Assembly: GCA_019009955.1 (NCBI GenBank)
Contig: CM032229.1
Span: 75,995,001 to 76,059,000, forward strand
Source of the DNA: Riptortus pedestris
Taxonomy: Eukaryota > Arthropoda > Insecta > Hemiptera > Alydidae
Direction: 5' to 3'
DNA length: 64,000 nucleotides
Shown here piece after piece: positions 13,400 to 23,860 of this stretch. The notes beneath the pieces are model-generated. The model saw nothing but the letters and a program-made list of their open reading frames with translations, was not told the DNA's origin and searched no databases. How positions within the stretch are numbered: position 1 is the first letter of the stretch; the number at the start of each line of letters is the position of its first letter. The position numbers were made by a program, and so were the translations under genes.

Positions 13400-13455
13400 A
13401 AATCTTCGTAGAGAAATTTCACAAGAAGCGAGCAAGCAAGGAAACGGCCAAACGA

Positions 13456-13472
13456 GCTTTTGGCGGGAAAGT
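13456..13472. promoter_or_regulatory. E2F-like site
   Basis: CTTTTGGCGGGAAAG contains TTTGGCGGGAAA, a good match to the E2F consensus (TTTSSCGC and its complement). It lies in a short GC-richer patch beside an M copy. A single site without a promoter is weak evidence. Confidence 0.2.
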
Positions 13473-13494
13473 CATTCTCATCCGTTAGCCGTCG

Positions 13495-13787
13495 ATTTAA
13501 TAAAAATGCAAATATCTCAGTTAATATTCAAGATAGAGAATAAATGTATTTAATAATATTTATAGTAATTGTAATTTGCAATGAGATTGATTTTGTACAA
13601 TTTTTCGATCCGACGTATAGTAACGGAGATATTTCGAATTTTCGAAAATCCTCCCCTCTAAACCCCTCCCCCTCCCACTGGTCTGAGTTCAGCAGTTAAC
13701 GAACTTGATCTTTCTTTTTACATAAAACGACTAAATATCGAGTTTGGCAACGATCAAACAAAAATTGCGACCGCTAGAGCGGTAACA

Positions 13788-13848
<61 letters not shown>

Positions 13849-13953
13849 GTCATCTACTAGGTGGGATCGATGGACATTTGAAGAAAAATGTCGAAAATTC
13901 CGTCATGAGTACAACCTCAATAGCTGATTTCCCTTAAGGGAAATCTGCTAAAA
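13495..13953 (-). mobile_element. M repeat copy 4 (5' half, well preserved)
   Basis: On the minus strand it starts with the perfect palindrome GATTTCCCTTAAGGGAAATC (13926-13945). This sits in a 28-bp near-palindrome, with AGC and GCT outside a single T/T mismatch. The GGATCGATGGACATTTGAAG block and the long (TA)n slot follow, then GCGACCGCTAGAGCGG, the C-rich block and CCGACGTATAGTAACGGAGA. The copy stops at AATGCAAATATCTCAGTTAA, so the 3' module and hairpin end are missing. Confidence 0.9.
13793..13846. repeat. (TA)n in M copy 4
   Basis: About 27 TA units at the family's fixed dinucleotide slot. Confidence 0.95.
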
Positions 13954-14470
13954 GCAAACATCTGAAAAATAAATGACCTAAGATGTTAAACATTAGAAAA
14001 GAATGAAAAAAAACAAGCCTTCAGCTGAGATTTCTCTGATGATTTGTTGTCACAAATTCACAAGAAATAGTTTTCTGCAAGAAACAGAGCAGCCTAAGCA
14101 AGTTATAAGAAATCCAGCTTCTGAGAGAGACCACTTTTGGATATTTGTTCTATTGAATCAGATGAATCCACACTTTCCCGTTGCTCCTAACCTAACCGAT
14201 TCAAATACTTAAAGCTCAACCACTGACATTTTGCAACTCGAAACTAACTTATTTCTTCTCTACTTCCCTCTATTCTATCTTTCCCGCCACTTATTCTCGC
14301 TCACGGGAACAATTCTCTTTCCACCACTTTCGACTTACTCAAACTCACCTCTTCTCAGTTTTGCCCCAATGGGATGTAATCAATTTGAGACACAAAATAA
14401 AGTGATTTTTATGTCGTTTCTATTGAAATTAAAAATATTTTTCTCCTTTTCAAAGAGAACTTAGAACACT
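13954..14470. other. Unique DNA between M copies
   Basis: Frames of about 70 codons (14003-14212 and 14231-14464) are open but have no recognisable domain. Part of it is CT-rich. Confidence 0.35.
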
Positions 14471-14600
14471 CAGCTAAAATTTTCCAAGTTGTTCCGATGA
14501 CGTTTTTCAAAAATGGCTTGAAATACACATCGATTCCCACTTCCTCGATGATTAAAATGATGTCCAATTACACGTATGTATGTATATGTGCGGTCTTTAG
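14471..14600 (+). mobile_element. Degraded M repeat 5' block
   Basis: GATGACGTTTTTCAAAAATG, TTGAAATACACATCGATTCC and CTCGATGATTAAAATGATG follow the order of the M 5' block (CATGACGCGATTTT, then CATCGATCCTACC, then GATGACGAAAATGAGG). It is heavily diverged and lies just upstream of a better copy. Confidence 0.45.
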
Positions 14601-14616
14601 ACGCTGGAATAACTGC

Positions 14617-15462
14617 ATTTTAGCAGATTTCCCTTATGGTACAACGTCATTACGCGATTCTCGAAAATTTTCCTCAAATATTCATCGATCCTACCAAGGA
14701 AAAAACGAAACTGAGGTCCATTCTAAACTACATACATGGAAATTGACCTGTTAACGCTCACGAGGTCGCAATTTTTGTTTGATCCTTACCAAACTCTATT
14801 TTTAAACGTTTTATGTAAAAGAAGAGATCAAGTTCGTTAGTGGCTAAAATCGGACCAGTGGAAAGGGAATTAAGGGGGAAACCGAAAAGTCTAAATATCT
14901 CCGTTACTATACGCCCAAACGAAAAATTGTATAGGACCAATCTTTTTCAAATGTAATTTCCTATATATGTTGTTATAAACATATTTTCTTTATCATGAAT
15001 TATAACCAAGATATTTGGGTTTTCCGTTTTCAGCCTTCAGTTAACTCTCTCACCTACTTATGTCATTATATCACCACAAGCTATTATATCATGAACCAGT
15101 TTAATGGAAGCTTAATTACGAAGTGTTGTTTTCGATGTAATATTAATGTGTGAGGTACACGCAAGTGTATTGCGCGATGATGCTATCATTCAACATTTTT
15201 CGTTCTTAACTCGAAAAGGTTTAAGTGATCTTCACTAAACTTGATATTTCGTCATACCGTTCTGAAATAAAATTCACCGTCGTTTGCCTGAAATGGGACC
15301 AGGGGATTAGAGGAGGAATTCGAAAAATCATATCTCCGTTATTATGTGTCGTATTGAAAAATGTTACTGAACAAATCATGTATAGCTGTTCGATGTATGC
15401 TTTTGTATCATTAATATTAAGGGATCAGTATGCATGGAATAGCTGCATTTTTAGTTTGATCG
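14617..15462 (+). mobile_element. M repeat copy 5 with two internal units
   Basis: Starts at TTTTAGCAGATTTCCCTTA (14618). The 5' block, the CGAGGTCGCAATTTTTGTTT block and GATCAAGTTCGTTAGTG follow, then a first G-rich unit with GGACCAGTG at 14852. A module A-like segment comes next, then a second, more diverged unit with GGGACCAGGGG at 15295. The two units are about 444 bp apart. The start of a third unit (TTTGATCGTTATCAGCTC) lies at about 15455. The copy ends without the usual hairpin. Confidence 0.75.
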
Positions 15463-17055
15463 TTATCAGCTCATAGGCATTTATACCTAAGATATGGGAC
15501 TCTATCAACAACCTAAACAATTCAGTTTGGTTTGCTTCTTGGTTCCTCCAAGATAGGATCTGAATCACAGTAATTCCACAGCAAGGCCAGGGGTTTACCT
15601 CAACTCTTGCCTCACCAAGTGTACCATAAATCATAACTTGGGTACTCTGTTGGGCGCTCCATTCATTAGACAGGTACTAACCATTTATATCTACACTTTC
15701 TAATAGCACAGCTGATAAGAGCTTCACTACAGATCTCTATCGGACCAGCATCGCTTCTGATTATCCATCTAAGCTTCTTTTTCTTTTTAATAAATTCAAT
15801 TATTCGCATTTGCTTTTCTGAAGAGACCCTTAAATTGCAGAGATTTTTTCTGGGCACAGAAAAAATAACTTTTATATTTCCTTCACCTCTAACGTTCTCT
15901 ATAACCAATTCATCGAGTTAGTTAAGGGCTATAATTAAAAAACGTGTATTCCCCCAAATTTTACATTATACAGAGTGCCGAAATATGCTACAAAATCACC
16001 TTGTTGCTCAAGTTTTATCCTATACATTTGATTTAAAACACTTTAAATTTTTAAAAAAGTAGAGTCTCATGCCCACGATAAATAATAAAAATATATATCA
16101 AGAAAGTTTATTGTAATGCAGCATGTGGGAAATCTATATTGTTAACGCATAACCTGAGAAATAGTATTCTAATATTGTAATCTAATATTTACTCATATAT
16201 TTTTTTAAAATTTGGAGGATTTACATACAGATTGTATATCCATACAAAATGGATGAAAGCCATATCATAAATTAAGGAAATAAATAAAACAAATTTCAGC
16301 TTTAGGCGTATAAGAAGTCCCAATATTCTAAAAAACATTGCTTCCCCTTAAGTTAAATAATCCATAACTAAAGTAAGAAAATGGTAAAAAATGAAATCGA
16401 TTCTTTATATCTTTAATATACTTCATGAGACTAATAAAAAAATGTATACAATCTTATATTATGTCTGCGTATCTTATGACAGAGGAATGAGTATGTAAAA
16501 ATATGTAAACTACGAATCATGGTACTTAAAAAAACGGGTTAATCAATATGTAAATTGTTAATCCTAATATGTAAATTCACAAAGAAGTGCTCTTATAGCC
16601 TCGGGGCTCAATCAAGAAATCAATCATGAATGAAATAGAGTAAAAAAAAGGAAAAACACTCTCCCCAGAAAAAAGATAATTCAATTAACGGATAAGGTTC
16701 CTTCAGTTTACCGGAAATTAATTTCGTAAGGAGTATAAAGTTTGCAGCTGACATTCGTGAATACTAATAAAATAGTTACTTGAAATTACACTATATTTTA
16801 TTCACTAAAAGCGTCCTATTTCAAGGTTTATTTAAAACTAGCTACGAAATATAAAAAAAAATTATGTAGGATCCTAACGTTTAAGTATGAAGTTTTGCTT
16901 TTTGAGATTTATAGCAATTTTAAGGGTAAATATATTCTCCTCAATATAGCAATCGGGAATTCAATCCAAAAGGGAACATGGAAAAGTTCAGGATGAAAAA
17001 GGTATGCATTATTTAAATTAGAAAGTGACATAGCAGCATGTATTACACGTTTGGG
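15463..17055. other. AT-rich unique DNA, no gene seen
   Basis: Frames at 15425-15634 and 15666-15908 (minus) show no domain. The stretch from 15950 to 17000 is very AT-rich, with no recognisable family. Confidence 0.4.
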
Positions 17056-17201
17056 ATTTTAGCAGACTTCTCGAATGGGAAGTCAGCTATTGAGGTTGTA
17101 CTCATAACACGATTTCCAAAACATTTCCTCATAAGTCCATTGATCCTAAGAGATGGCGAAAATAATCCTTTCAAGTTTATCTATATATATAAAATTGTAA
17201 C

Positions 17202-17262
<61 letters not shown>

Positions 17263-18046
17263 CGTGTGTATTTGTGAGTGTGTGTGTGTATGTGTGTTTG
17301 TTTATGTACTTGTCTTTTACCCCACTAGTGCTTGCAAATTTTGTTTGACCGCCAAACTCGATTTGTAAATGCTTTATAAATAAATAAAGCTGTAGTATTT
17401 GGTCGTCAGTAAACTCCCACTCCTACTCATGTCTCATAAGCAATAAGCTATCATATCATAAACCACTCAATTGAAGCTACCAATACTGTATTCACTAAAC
17501 ATCTACTGGCAGATATATGCTATTATTTTCAGCGTGACATTAGCATTTAAGATTTCTGCATACTTTTTATCTGATCATCACCACACTCGATATTAAACTG
17601 TTTTGTAGAAAACTATAGAGCATATTAGGTAATGTCTGAAATGGTCTAGGGGGAGAGAGGGGGGTTAGAGGGGGAATAATTAAAAACTCAAAAAATCTCG
17701 GTTTCTATGAGGCGGCTCGAAAAATTTAATATAATCATAGTTAGAATTTTAATTTCCTACAACTCTTGTATTATACATGCTTTCTTTGACTTAAATATTA
17801 ACGGATTTATTTGTTTTATTTAGGTATGAGCTTTTTTAAACCCTTACTTACGTTGTTTAGTACTTCAGCAACTAAACAACTCAAGTCCACATCTTAATTT
17901 GTATGTTTTCCGTGAGTAAACCACCATTTCTACTGATCAAATTTTTACCTAGAAATAGAGACTTTATGGTGAGGATAAATCATTTCACTTCATACCAGAT
18001 CGCAGGAAATCTGCTTAGTTAAAGCAGCCCTGCGTGGCGGAGGTTT
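17056..18046 (+). mobile_element. M repeat copy 6 (module C, about 1 kb, both ends present)
   Basis: Starts at TTTTAGCAGACTTC (17057) and ends at GGAAATCTGCTTAGTTAAAG and CCCTGCGTGGCGG (18003-18040). After the (TA)n/(TG)n slot it has a module A piece (CAGTAAACTCCCACTCCTAC at 17408), then a second unit with GATCATCACCACACTCGATA and GGGGGAGAGAGGGGGG (17650). It finishes with the module C text (CTACTGATCAAATTTTTACC). This shows unit addition inside one element. Confidence 0.8.
17201..17308. repeat. (TA)n-(TG)n compound microsatellite in M copy 6
   Basis: TA units to about 17248, then TG-rich units to about 17300, at the M dinucleotide slot. Confidence 0.95.
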
Positions 18047-18678
18047 CATATTAATAGATTATTTCTTTTATAGAAGAAAACGAGGACTTGCTATATACAG
18101 TTGATTAATCATTCTACATCATGACTGGACAAAGGATTTTATTCGATCTTGATATAGGTGGCGTCTGTTTCCTCAACCTTATCCTCATGTTAGAATCGAA
18201 CTCCCGCATCAAATCTACCCAACACCATAATTACAGAGAGAAATTCCATTAACTAGACTTCTAAGGAATGAAAATTAAGCCAAACCATACAACGGGAAAC
18301 AAATATTTACTTGTAAATGATTAATATTCTGCATTATACTAAAACGTATGGACCGTGCTCTCAGAATTATTAAAAATATTATAAAACCCTTATTTGAAAG
18401 TGTAGATAGGAGCACCTTAGTGGGTCCCTTGCGTAATCTCGAGGGTAGAAAGTTGTTGTCAAGTCTTGCTATAAATTAGAATAAAGGGCGAACTTCACTA
18501 GAAAAATGTTTGCCATAAATCTAAAAGAAAATACTGCCTCACTATTTTCTATACTATCATATTCAGCATCCTCTCCTCCTTCATAATAAAAATTTAACGC
18601 ATATTATTTTTCTAAAAACAAGGAAGCCAAAATAATATTTTTGTCATGAATTCTTGTTTTTTTTGTTTTTTTTTTCAG
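18047..18678. other. Unique DNA, no gene seen
   Basis: No repeat family or coding frame recognised. It ends in a T-rich polypyrimidine run leading into the possible exon at 18679. Confidence 0.35.
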
Positions 18679-18727
18679 ATGAGATTTTCATTAAGATTAG
18701 AAAGAAAACACGAACTGAAACTTCTCG
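18679..18727 (+). other. Possible short exon (49 nt)
   Basis: A run of T with few interruptions followed by CAG at 18676-18678 makes a strong-looking 3' splice site. CTTCTCG followed by GTGAGTAT at 18728 makes a strong 5' splice site. The 49 nt between are open and start with ATG, encoding MRFSLRLERKHELKLL. No domain is recognisable and no neighbouring exon was found. By chance such pairs occur in this much AT-rich sequence, so this is only a candidate. Confidence 0.2.
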
Positions 18728-18894
18728 GTGAGTATATGTACTTAGAGTTCATAAAGTTAATAAAAAATCTTGCTTTTACTGAGCCAAAAGACAACATTTT
18801 TTTAATGGAATTTCTTTTTAGCTCCCCCGTGCCTTCAGTAAAATACCACTTTTAGACATTGTACTTCAACAATAAGCCAATATGCCTTGAAACA
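18728..18894. other. Unique spacer
   Basis: AT-rich; nothing recognised. The frame from 18646 reads on to 18855 but looks non-coding beyond the candidate donor site. Confidence 0.35.
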
Positions 18895-19035
18895 TCATGA
18901 CCAAAGGTTAAATGCCAAAAGTTCTTATCAACGATGTTTTTATTATATGAGATACATGAAAACCAGTTTTGTCATGCTGGTCATCAACTAAGATTTTACG
19001 TTCTTGCTTCGAAAACGTTTACTTGATCTATACTA

Positions 19036-19087
<52 letters not shown>

Positions 19088-20015
19088 TTAACCGTTTTAT
19101 TGAACAGTAAAGATAAAGAAGTTAATGGCTTATACCCGACCCAGAATAGAGGGTTTAAATGTGGGAAGTCAAAAAATTAAAATATGTTCATTGTTATGAG
19201 CCAGATCAAAAAAACGTTCCAGATCCAATCTTGTTTAACTTTTGATGATCTACAATTCTTCGTCTATACACTTATATACTTTTCTCGCAACTCAATTATT
19301 ACGCAAATTATTATATACTTCATTGTTTTCAGCCTCAAGTAAAGTTCTATCATTGACTAGAATATTATTGGAGTTTTTGTATTTTTTGGGTATCCGCATT
19401 CATATCAGATTTCTGCTAGGGAAATCAGCTATTGAGGTGATACTCATGTCTGTTAACGCTCTAGAGGTCGCAATTCTTGTTTAATAGTTACCAAACTCGA
19501 TATTCAGTCGTTCCATTTAAAAAGGAAGATCAAGTTCGTTAATGGCTGAAATAATAAATATTAACTTATGCTATTTATACATACTATTTTATATAAGCTT
19601 GAACATATATTATTTTTTTATTTTAGTTGCATGGTTTTCTATGTGGTCATGTGTTATGTCACAAAGCACAGAAGATGGGGCGGTCGCCTCGAAAGTACTC
19701 TGCATTTAATAAAGAATCGTTTGGAGTGGAGGTGGTTGAACTTCTTTTCCTTCCGTTGAAGCCATTTGTATTTTTTAGGTGTCCGCATTTTTTGAATCAT
19801 CACTTCTGCTCAATTTTCTGCTGATTTTCGTTTTAAGTACCCCAGTCACTAAAGATCTCAAGTTCAACTAGCAAATTAATTTCTATTTATTTTCATGTTT
19901 TTAGCCGTCAGTAAACTCCCACATCTACTGATCGAATTTTCTCATAGAAATAGAGAATACATAGTAACATGAGATCACCAATGTGTCATCCAGGATGTGG
20001 GAAATTCGCATTGTG
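18895..20015 (+). mobile_element. M repeat cluster 7 (tandem or overlapping degraded copies, module C)
   Basis: A first unit covers about 18895-19400. It has CTTGCTTCGAAAACGTTTAC, a (TA)n slot, AAGTTAATGGCTTATACCCG, GAGCCAGATCAAAAAAACG and TTTTCAGCCTCAAGTAAAG. A second M start follows at about 19410 (CTAGGGAAATCAGCTATTGA). There the 5' block is deleted so that ATACTCATG joins directly to TCTGTTAACGCTCTAGAGGTCGC. Module C closes it at 19907-20010 (GTCAGTAAACTCCCACATCT, then GTGGGAAATTCGC). The short frames at 19568-19824 fall in the insert between blocks. Confidence 0.65.
19038..19082. repeat. (TA)n in M cluster 7
   Basis: About 22 TA units at the M dinucleotide slot. Confidence 0.95.
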
Positions 20016-20589
20016 AACAATCATATCTAGTTTAAACGCATATAGTCTTTTGTCATAATGACATCACCATTAACGTTTAATTTTATGATAGTACATATTT
20101 GTTTCAATAACATCAAGATATCGGAAATACGATAATATATTACCAGAACCAAAGAGTTTAATTCCCTACAACTTCCGCTATCACTCCTTGTGCAAATTCA
20201 GCATGACTTTGTTTAAATAATATAATATACAAATTAAATAATGGAAATGCTGTTATAGTTTATATTTCTATTGGAAATAAATAACAAAGTTATTTTCTAT
20301 GGAAAATAAATAAACGAGGTGATTTATAAACTCACTCATTCGAGTCATACTAAGAACTATCAAATAAGACTAAAACATAACATCGTTTGTCATAATATGC
20401 ACTTAAATAAGTACTAATAAAATTAATGACTAACGCTATAGTATTAGCGTATATCCCGTGTTTACTTAATTTCACGACAAAAGTGAAAGCTACAAAAGTT
20501 ACTCTAAATACCTAAGGAAACAACTTTTCCCCGCAAGACGAACATTTTACAAGCTACTAGTATTGTAATAATGGGTTTACTCCATGCGG
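20016..20589. other. AT-rich unique DNA
   Basis: No gene or family recognised. Confidence 0.35.
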
Positions 20590-20745
20590 GTGCGTTAGAG
20601 GTTGAATAATTGACAATTCGAAATATCTCCGTCGGATCAAAACATTTACAGAGCCAATTAAGTAGAAAAAATAATTGTTTACAACTATTGCTTTATAAGT
20701 TTTCCTCTAACTGTATATTTAACCGAGTTAGAACGACCAGGAAGA
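20590..20745 (+). mobile_element. M repeat fragment 8 (internal unit)
   Basis: GAGGTTGAATAATTGACAAT, TCGAAATATCTCCGTCGGAT and TTTACAACTATTGCTTTATA, then ATTTAACCGAGTTA, follow the middle of an M unit (G-rich block end, GAAATATCTCCG, CGTCGGATC, ATTAACCGAGAT). Confidence 0.6.
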
Positions 20746-20769
20746 TGTCGAACGTGAGGCGTCATATAT

Positions 20770-20995
20770 TACGTTGATACTAAGCTGGTGGGAGAGGAAG
20801 GAAGAGGGATCGATTCATCAAAGGGCTCTCAATCGACAATGCTAAATCTGGACCAGGGCTCTAATTTTCTCTCTCAGGAAATTGAATTTCCTGGAATGTG
20901 TTCGATTATGTAATCTAAAGGTTTACAATTCAGATGTTTGTACTTCTGAGATCAGTAAACCGGCTGATATCCGTGACGCGTGCTTTACTCGGCAG
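20770..20995. other. GC-richer island with a 19-bp palindrome
   Basis: The stretch holds GGTGGGAGAGGAAGGAAGAG, GACCAGGGCTCTAATTTTCT and the palindrome CAGGAAATTGAATTTCCTG, followed by GAATG (which also makes a STAT-like TTCCTGGAA). It could be a conserved non-coding element; the evidence is composition and motif only. Confidence 0.25.
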
Positions 20996-21256
20996 AGTTT
21001 TTAATATTAAAGTTATTTGTATAATTATTGGAAAATTTATTATTTTGACTCTGAATTTACATATACAACAATAATAATCCAATTCTTAACAAATGCGTGA
21101 TAATATTAATAACAAATACATAAATATAATATATGTTAAACTCGTGTTTTGTTGTAAAGCCTCGAAGGTTAAAAATGTTTATATCGTAACACCTTATATA
21201 TGTGATTATTAAGACTCATCAGGACTGGTAATGGCAGCCTGTAATGGAAATTCTAA

Positions 21257-21395
21257 TTTTTTAGCAGATTCCCCTTAAGGGAAATCAGCTATTGAGGTCG
21301 TACTCATGATGCGAGTTTCCAAAAATTTCTTCAAATGTTCATCGATCCTACCCAGGAGATGACGAAAATGAGGTTCGTTCAAAATTATATCTATA

Positions 21396-21456
<61 letters not shown>

Positions 21457-22006
21457 CTGTTAACGCTCTAGCGGTCGCAATTGTTGTTTGATCTTTACCA
21501 AACTCGGAATTTAATCGTTTTATGTAAAAAGGAAGATCAAGTTCGTTAATGGCTGAAATCGGACCAGTGGGAGGGAGGTTTAGAGGGGGGATTTTTGAAA
21601 ATTCAAAATATCTCCATTATTATGCGTCGGATCGAAAAATTATATAGAATAATTCTTATTGCAAATTAAATTTACTATAAATATTGTTCTATACATTTAT
21701 TCTGTATCTTGAATATTAACCGAGATATTTGCATTTGTATTCTGCGTGTGGTCACCAGTAGGCTATGTTCGAACTTTCCGCCGAGAGCTCTGGCGGCCGT
21801 TTCTATAACTATTCGACCCTCGTGAATAGGTTTAGAGGTTAGGTTAACTGTTTTTTGGGGCTAGAAACTACAGGGTTATTACGCCCTAAATAATGTTTTA
21901 GGTTTAGACGTTTCTTACTACTACAGTTGTTATTAGGCAGATTTCTCTATTGTAAAACTTGTCGTGGGAAATCTGCTTAGTTTACGCAGCCCCTGCGTGA
22001 CGGACT
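21257..22006 (+). mobile_element. M repeat copy 9 (module B, complete; reference copy)
   Basis: This is the most complete + copy, about 750 bp. It has TTTTAGCAGATTCCCCTTAA (21259), GATCCTACCCAGGAGATGAC, a (TA)n slot, TAACGCTCTAGCGGTCGCAA and AGATCAAGTTCGTTAATGGC. Next come GGGAGGGAGGTTTAGAGGGG, GCGTCGGATCGAAAAATT and ATTAACCGAGATATTTGC. Module B follows, with CCGCCGAGAGCTCTGGCGGC and CGACCCTCGTGAATAGG. It ends in GGGAAATCTGCTTAGTTTAC and the ACGCAG-CCC-CTGCGT hairpin, then GACGGAC and a T-run. There is no coding capacity. The inverted AGCAGATTTCCC near both ends and the T-runs at both borders suggest a mobile element. Confidence 0.9.
21391..21451. repeat. (TA)n in M copy 9
   Basis: About 30 TA units, preceded by three TATATC units. 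Confidence 0.95.
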
Positions 22007-22514
22007 TTTTTCTTTAAATACTTTGTTTTAATTATTTTTTCTGGAGGAATAGGGAGCTACTGTAGTAATTATTGTATTTTCCGTGTATTCCACGGGCAGA
22101 TTAAAAACCTTTATATCCTAATTTAAAATTTATATCCTAATTTATGGTATCAGAGGGTATTCTATTGCAGTAATCACGGAAATAAACCAAATAACAAGCG
22201 TGAAACTGGTAAATTTCACAGGGAAAACCGCCTCGTAATATGGAATTGTAATTATGTCATTGCCTTGATCTTAAATCGTATCAAATTTAAATATTTGAGT
22301 ATTTTAATTGATTGCATTAATTAATTTTAATTAATAGAATATGGCCACAAAATTTACACACCAAACAGAATAATTGCGTCTCCGATGCCACTCGCTCGTC
22401 GCTTTCCTGTTACGCTTTACAATACGATGTTTGGAGTGGAATAAAAACTTTTTAATCTCTCGTCCATGTCTTTATAAAATACCTCCCCCGTTCCTAACAA
22501 GCTATGAACGCAAC
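22007..22514. other. Unique spacer
   Basis: No family or gene recognised. TATATCCTAATTTA-type text is repeated twice at 22110-22145. Confidence 0.35.
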
Positions 22515-22690
22515 GGCTGGAATATGTGAGTTAAGGCGAAGGTCGTAATAAACTTGGTTAAACTAGAGTCGTGGGTTCAATACCCACGTGAGCAATAGGA
22601 ATTATTTTGGCGAGATCTCATTACATAAAATCCTTAGGCGCACCGTGGCTACTAAAGGAAGGTAACCAATAGATACTTCCAGCTTATACG
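22515..22690 (+). mobile_element. tRNA-derived SINE copy S1
   Basis: The 5' part contains GTGGGTTCAATACCCAC (22571-22587). This is a perfect 5-bp T-stem with a 7-nt T-loop, and it contains an RNA polymerase III B-box match (GTTCAATAC). The body shared with other copies follows: CAATAGGAATTATTTTGG, CTCATTACATAAAATCCTTA and GGTAACCAATAGATACTTCC. It is diverged in the middle. Not a functional tRNA, because no complete cloverleaf is apparent. Confidence 0.65.
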
Positions 22691-22796
22691 TTTCATGATG
22701 TGTTTGGTTATTGTTATTATGAGATGACTAATACTGGGACTGAAAATTAAAAAAAATTGCTAATATCTTAACTAATATTCGAGACAGAGAAGCAGC

Positions 22797-22924
22797 ATTT
22801 TTAGCACATTTCCCGGAAGCGAAATCAGCTATTGAGGTTGTACTCATGACGCGATTTTCGAAATTTTTCTTCAAATGTCCATCGATCCTAACCAGGAGAT
22901 GACGAAAATGAGGTCCGTTCAAAA

Positions 22925-22994
<70 letters not shown>

Positions 22995-23026
22995 CTGTTA
23001 CCGCTCTAGCGGTCGCAATTTTTGTT
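22797..23026 (+). mobile_element. M repeat fragment 10 (5' third)
   Basis: TTTTTAGCACATTTCCCG, GAAATCAGCTATTGAGGTTG, CCATCGATCCTAACCAGGAG, GTCCGTTCAAAAC, a (TA)n tract and TTACCGCTCTAGCGGTCGCA. It stops abruptly at TTTTTGTTTTG, so the G-rich block and 3' modules are absent. Confidence 0.9.
22927..22991. repeat. (TA)n in M fragment 10
   Basis: About 31 TA units. Confidence 0.95.
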
Positions 23027-23284
23027 TTGAATTTGTGATTGCATGTTTGCATGAGGTACAGATAATGAATTTAAGCAAACAATATATAATATTCTTACAA
23101 CAAAGAAAACCATGCCATCCATTATCTATTAATGTCTGTTATTAAGTCAATACTCATTCCCTTAACAATCAAACAAAATGCCAATTTTATGAAGGTGAAC
23201 ATAAATGAAAAGCGAAAATTTCGAAATTCATAAATGTATAAAAGATTTTAGTACGAAAAAGTATATTTTTTACACGATTTGTTA

Positions 23285-23483
23285 TTCACGTTTTCCTTAA
23301 TCTCACATGGCAAACCTAGTGTGGTGAGTTAGATTCACGCCTGGGCAAATAGGAAATTATTTAGTGACGAACTCACTAAATAAAATCTTTAGTCCCACCC
23401 TCCCTAGAAAATGGTGGTAACCTGTAGATAATCCGTCCCAATTAGACATAGTAACAAAAAGTGGACGTTAATAAATAACAATG
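23285..23483 (+). mobile_element. tRNA-derived SINE copy S2
   Basis: After a degraded tRNA-like head (GTGAGTTAGATTCACGCC) the shared body is well kept: TTTAGTGACGAACTCACTAA, AATAAAATCTTTAGTCCCAC, AATGGTGGTAACCTGTAGAT and AATCCGTCCCAATTAG. It ends in GTGGACGTTAATAAATAAC. It lies about 600 bp after S1 in the same orientation. Confidence 0.75.
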
Positions 23484-23860
23484 ATAATAATATTTATGGT
23501 TTTTTTTCTTTTTCAGAAAACCATTTTTAATGAACATATGTTTTGACATGGAAGTAAATCCCCACTCTTTGAAAAAAACACTTTTTCAATACCCTTTAAT
23601 ACCCCTTTATCCTAGTTGATAAAAACAAAAAAAAAAAAAATTTCCATCAACATCTTTTGAAACAGTTCAATGGTTTGGAATGGTTGAGTAGCAAAGAACG
23701 AACAGACAGACACACATTTGTATTGCGATTGTTTTTTAACCTGACGGGAATAAATTTATCATCATCAAATTTAAATGGAATTTCAATCCATTCAATCTGA
23801 ATCTTATGAATTCAATCTGGATTAAGACCCAGATAAGTTCAAAGAGCATTTGAATAGTTA
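23484..23860. other. Spacer with A/T runs
   Basis: A polypyrimidine-AG string (TTTTTTTTCTTTTTCAG) ends at about 23517, followed by a 34-codon open stretch. It is not convincing as an exon. GAACGAACAGACAGACACAC at about 23697 is like short tails of transposable elements. Confidence 0.3.

Noticed and set aside
21830..21850. TTAGG-like telomere repeat (GAGGTTAGGTTAAC)
   Set aside because: Only about two units and inside M module B text. No array, so no telomeric tract.
21257..22006. Calling the M repeat a Helitron
   Set aside because: The TC...CTRR-like ends on the minus strand are suggestive, but copies are flanked by A/T runs without a consistent A-T insertion context, and both ends share an inverted 12-mer.
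22515..22690. Functional tRNA gene
   Set aside because: The T-arm is excellent but I cannot form a convincing acceptor stem or anticodon arm, and the downstream body is shared with other SINE copies.
23494..23620. Exon after the strong polypyrimidine-AG at 23517
   Set aside because: Only 34 open codons of low complexity, no donor site and no domain.
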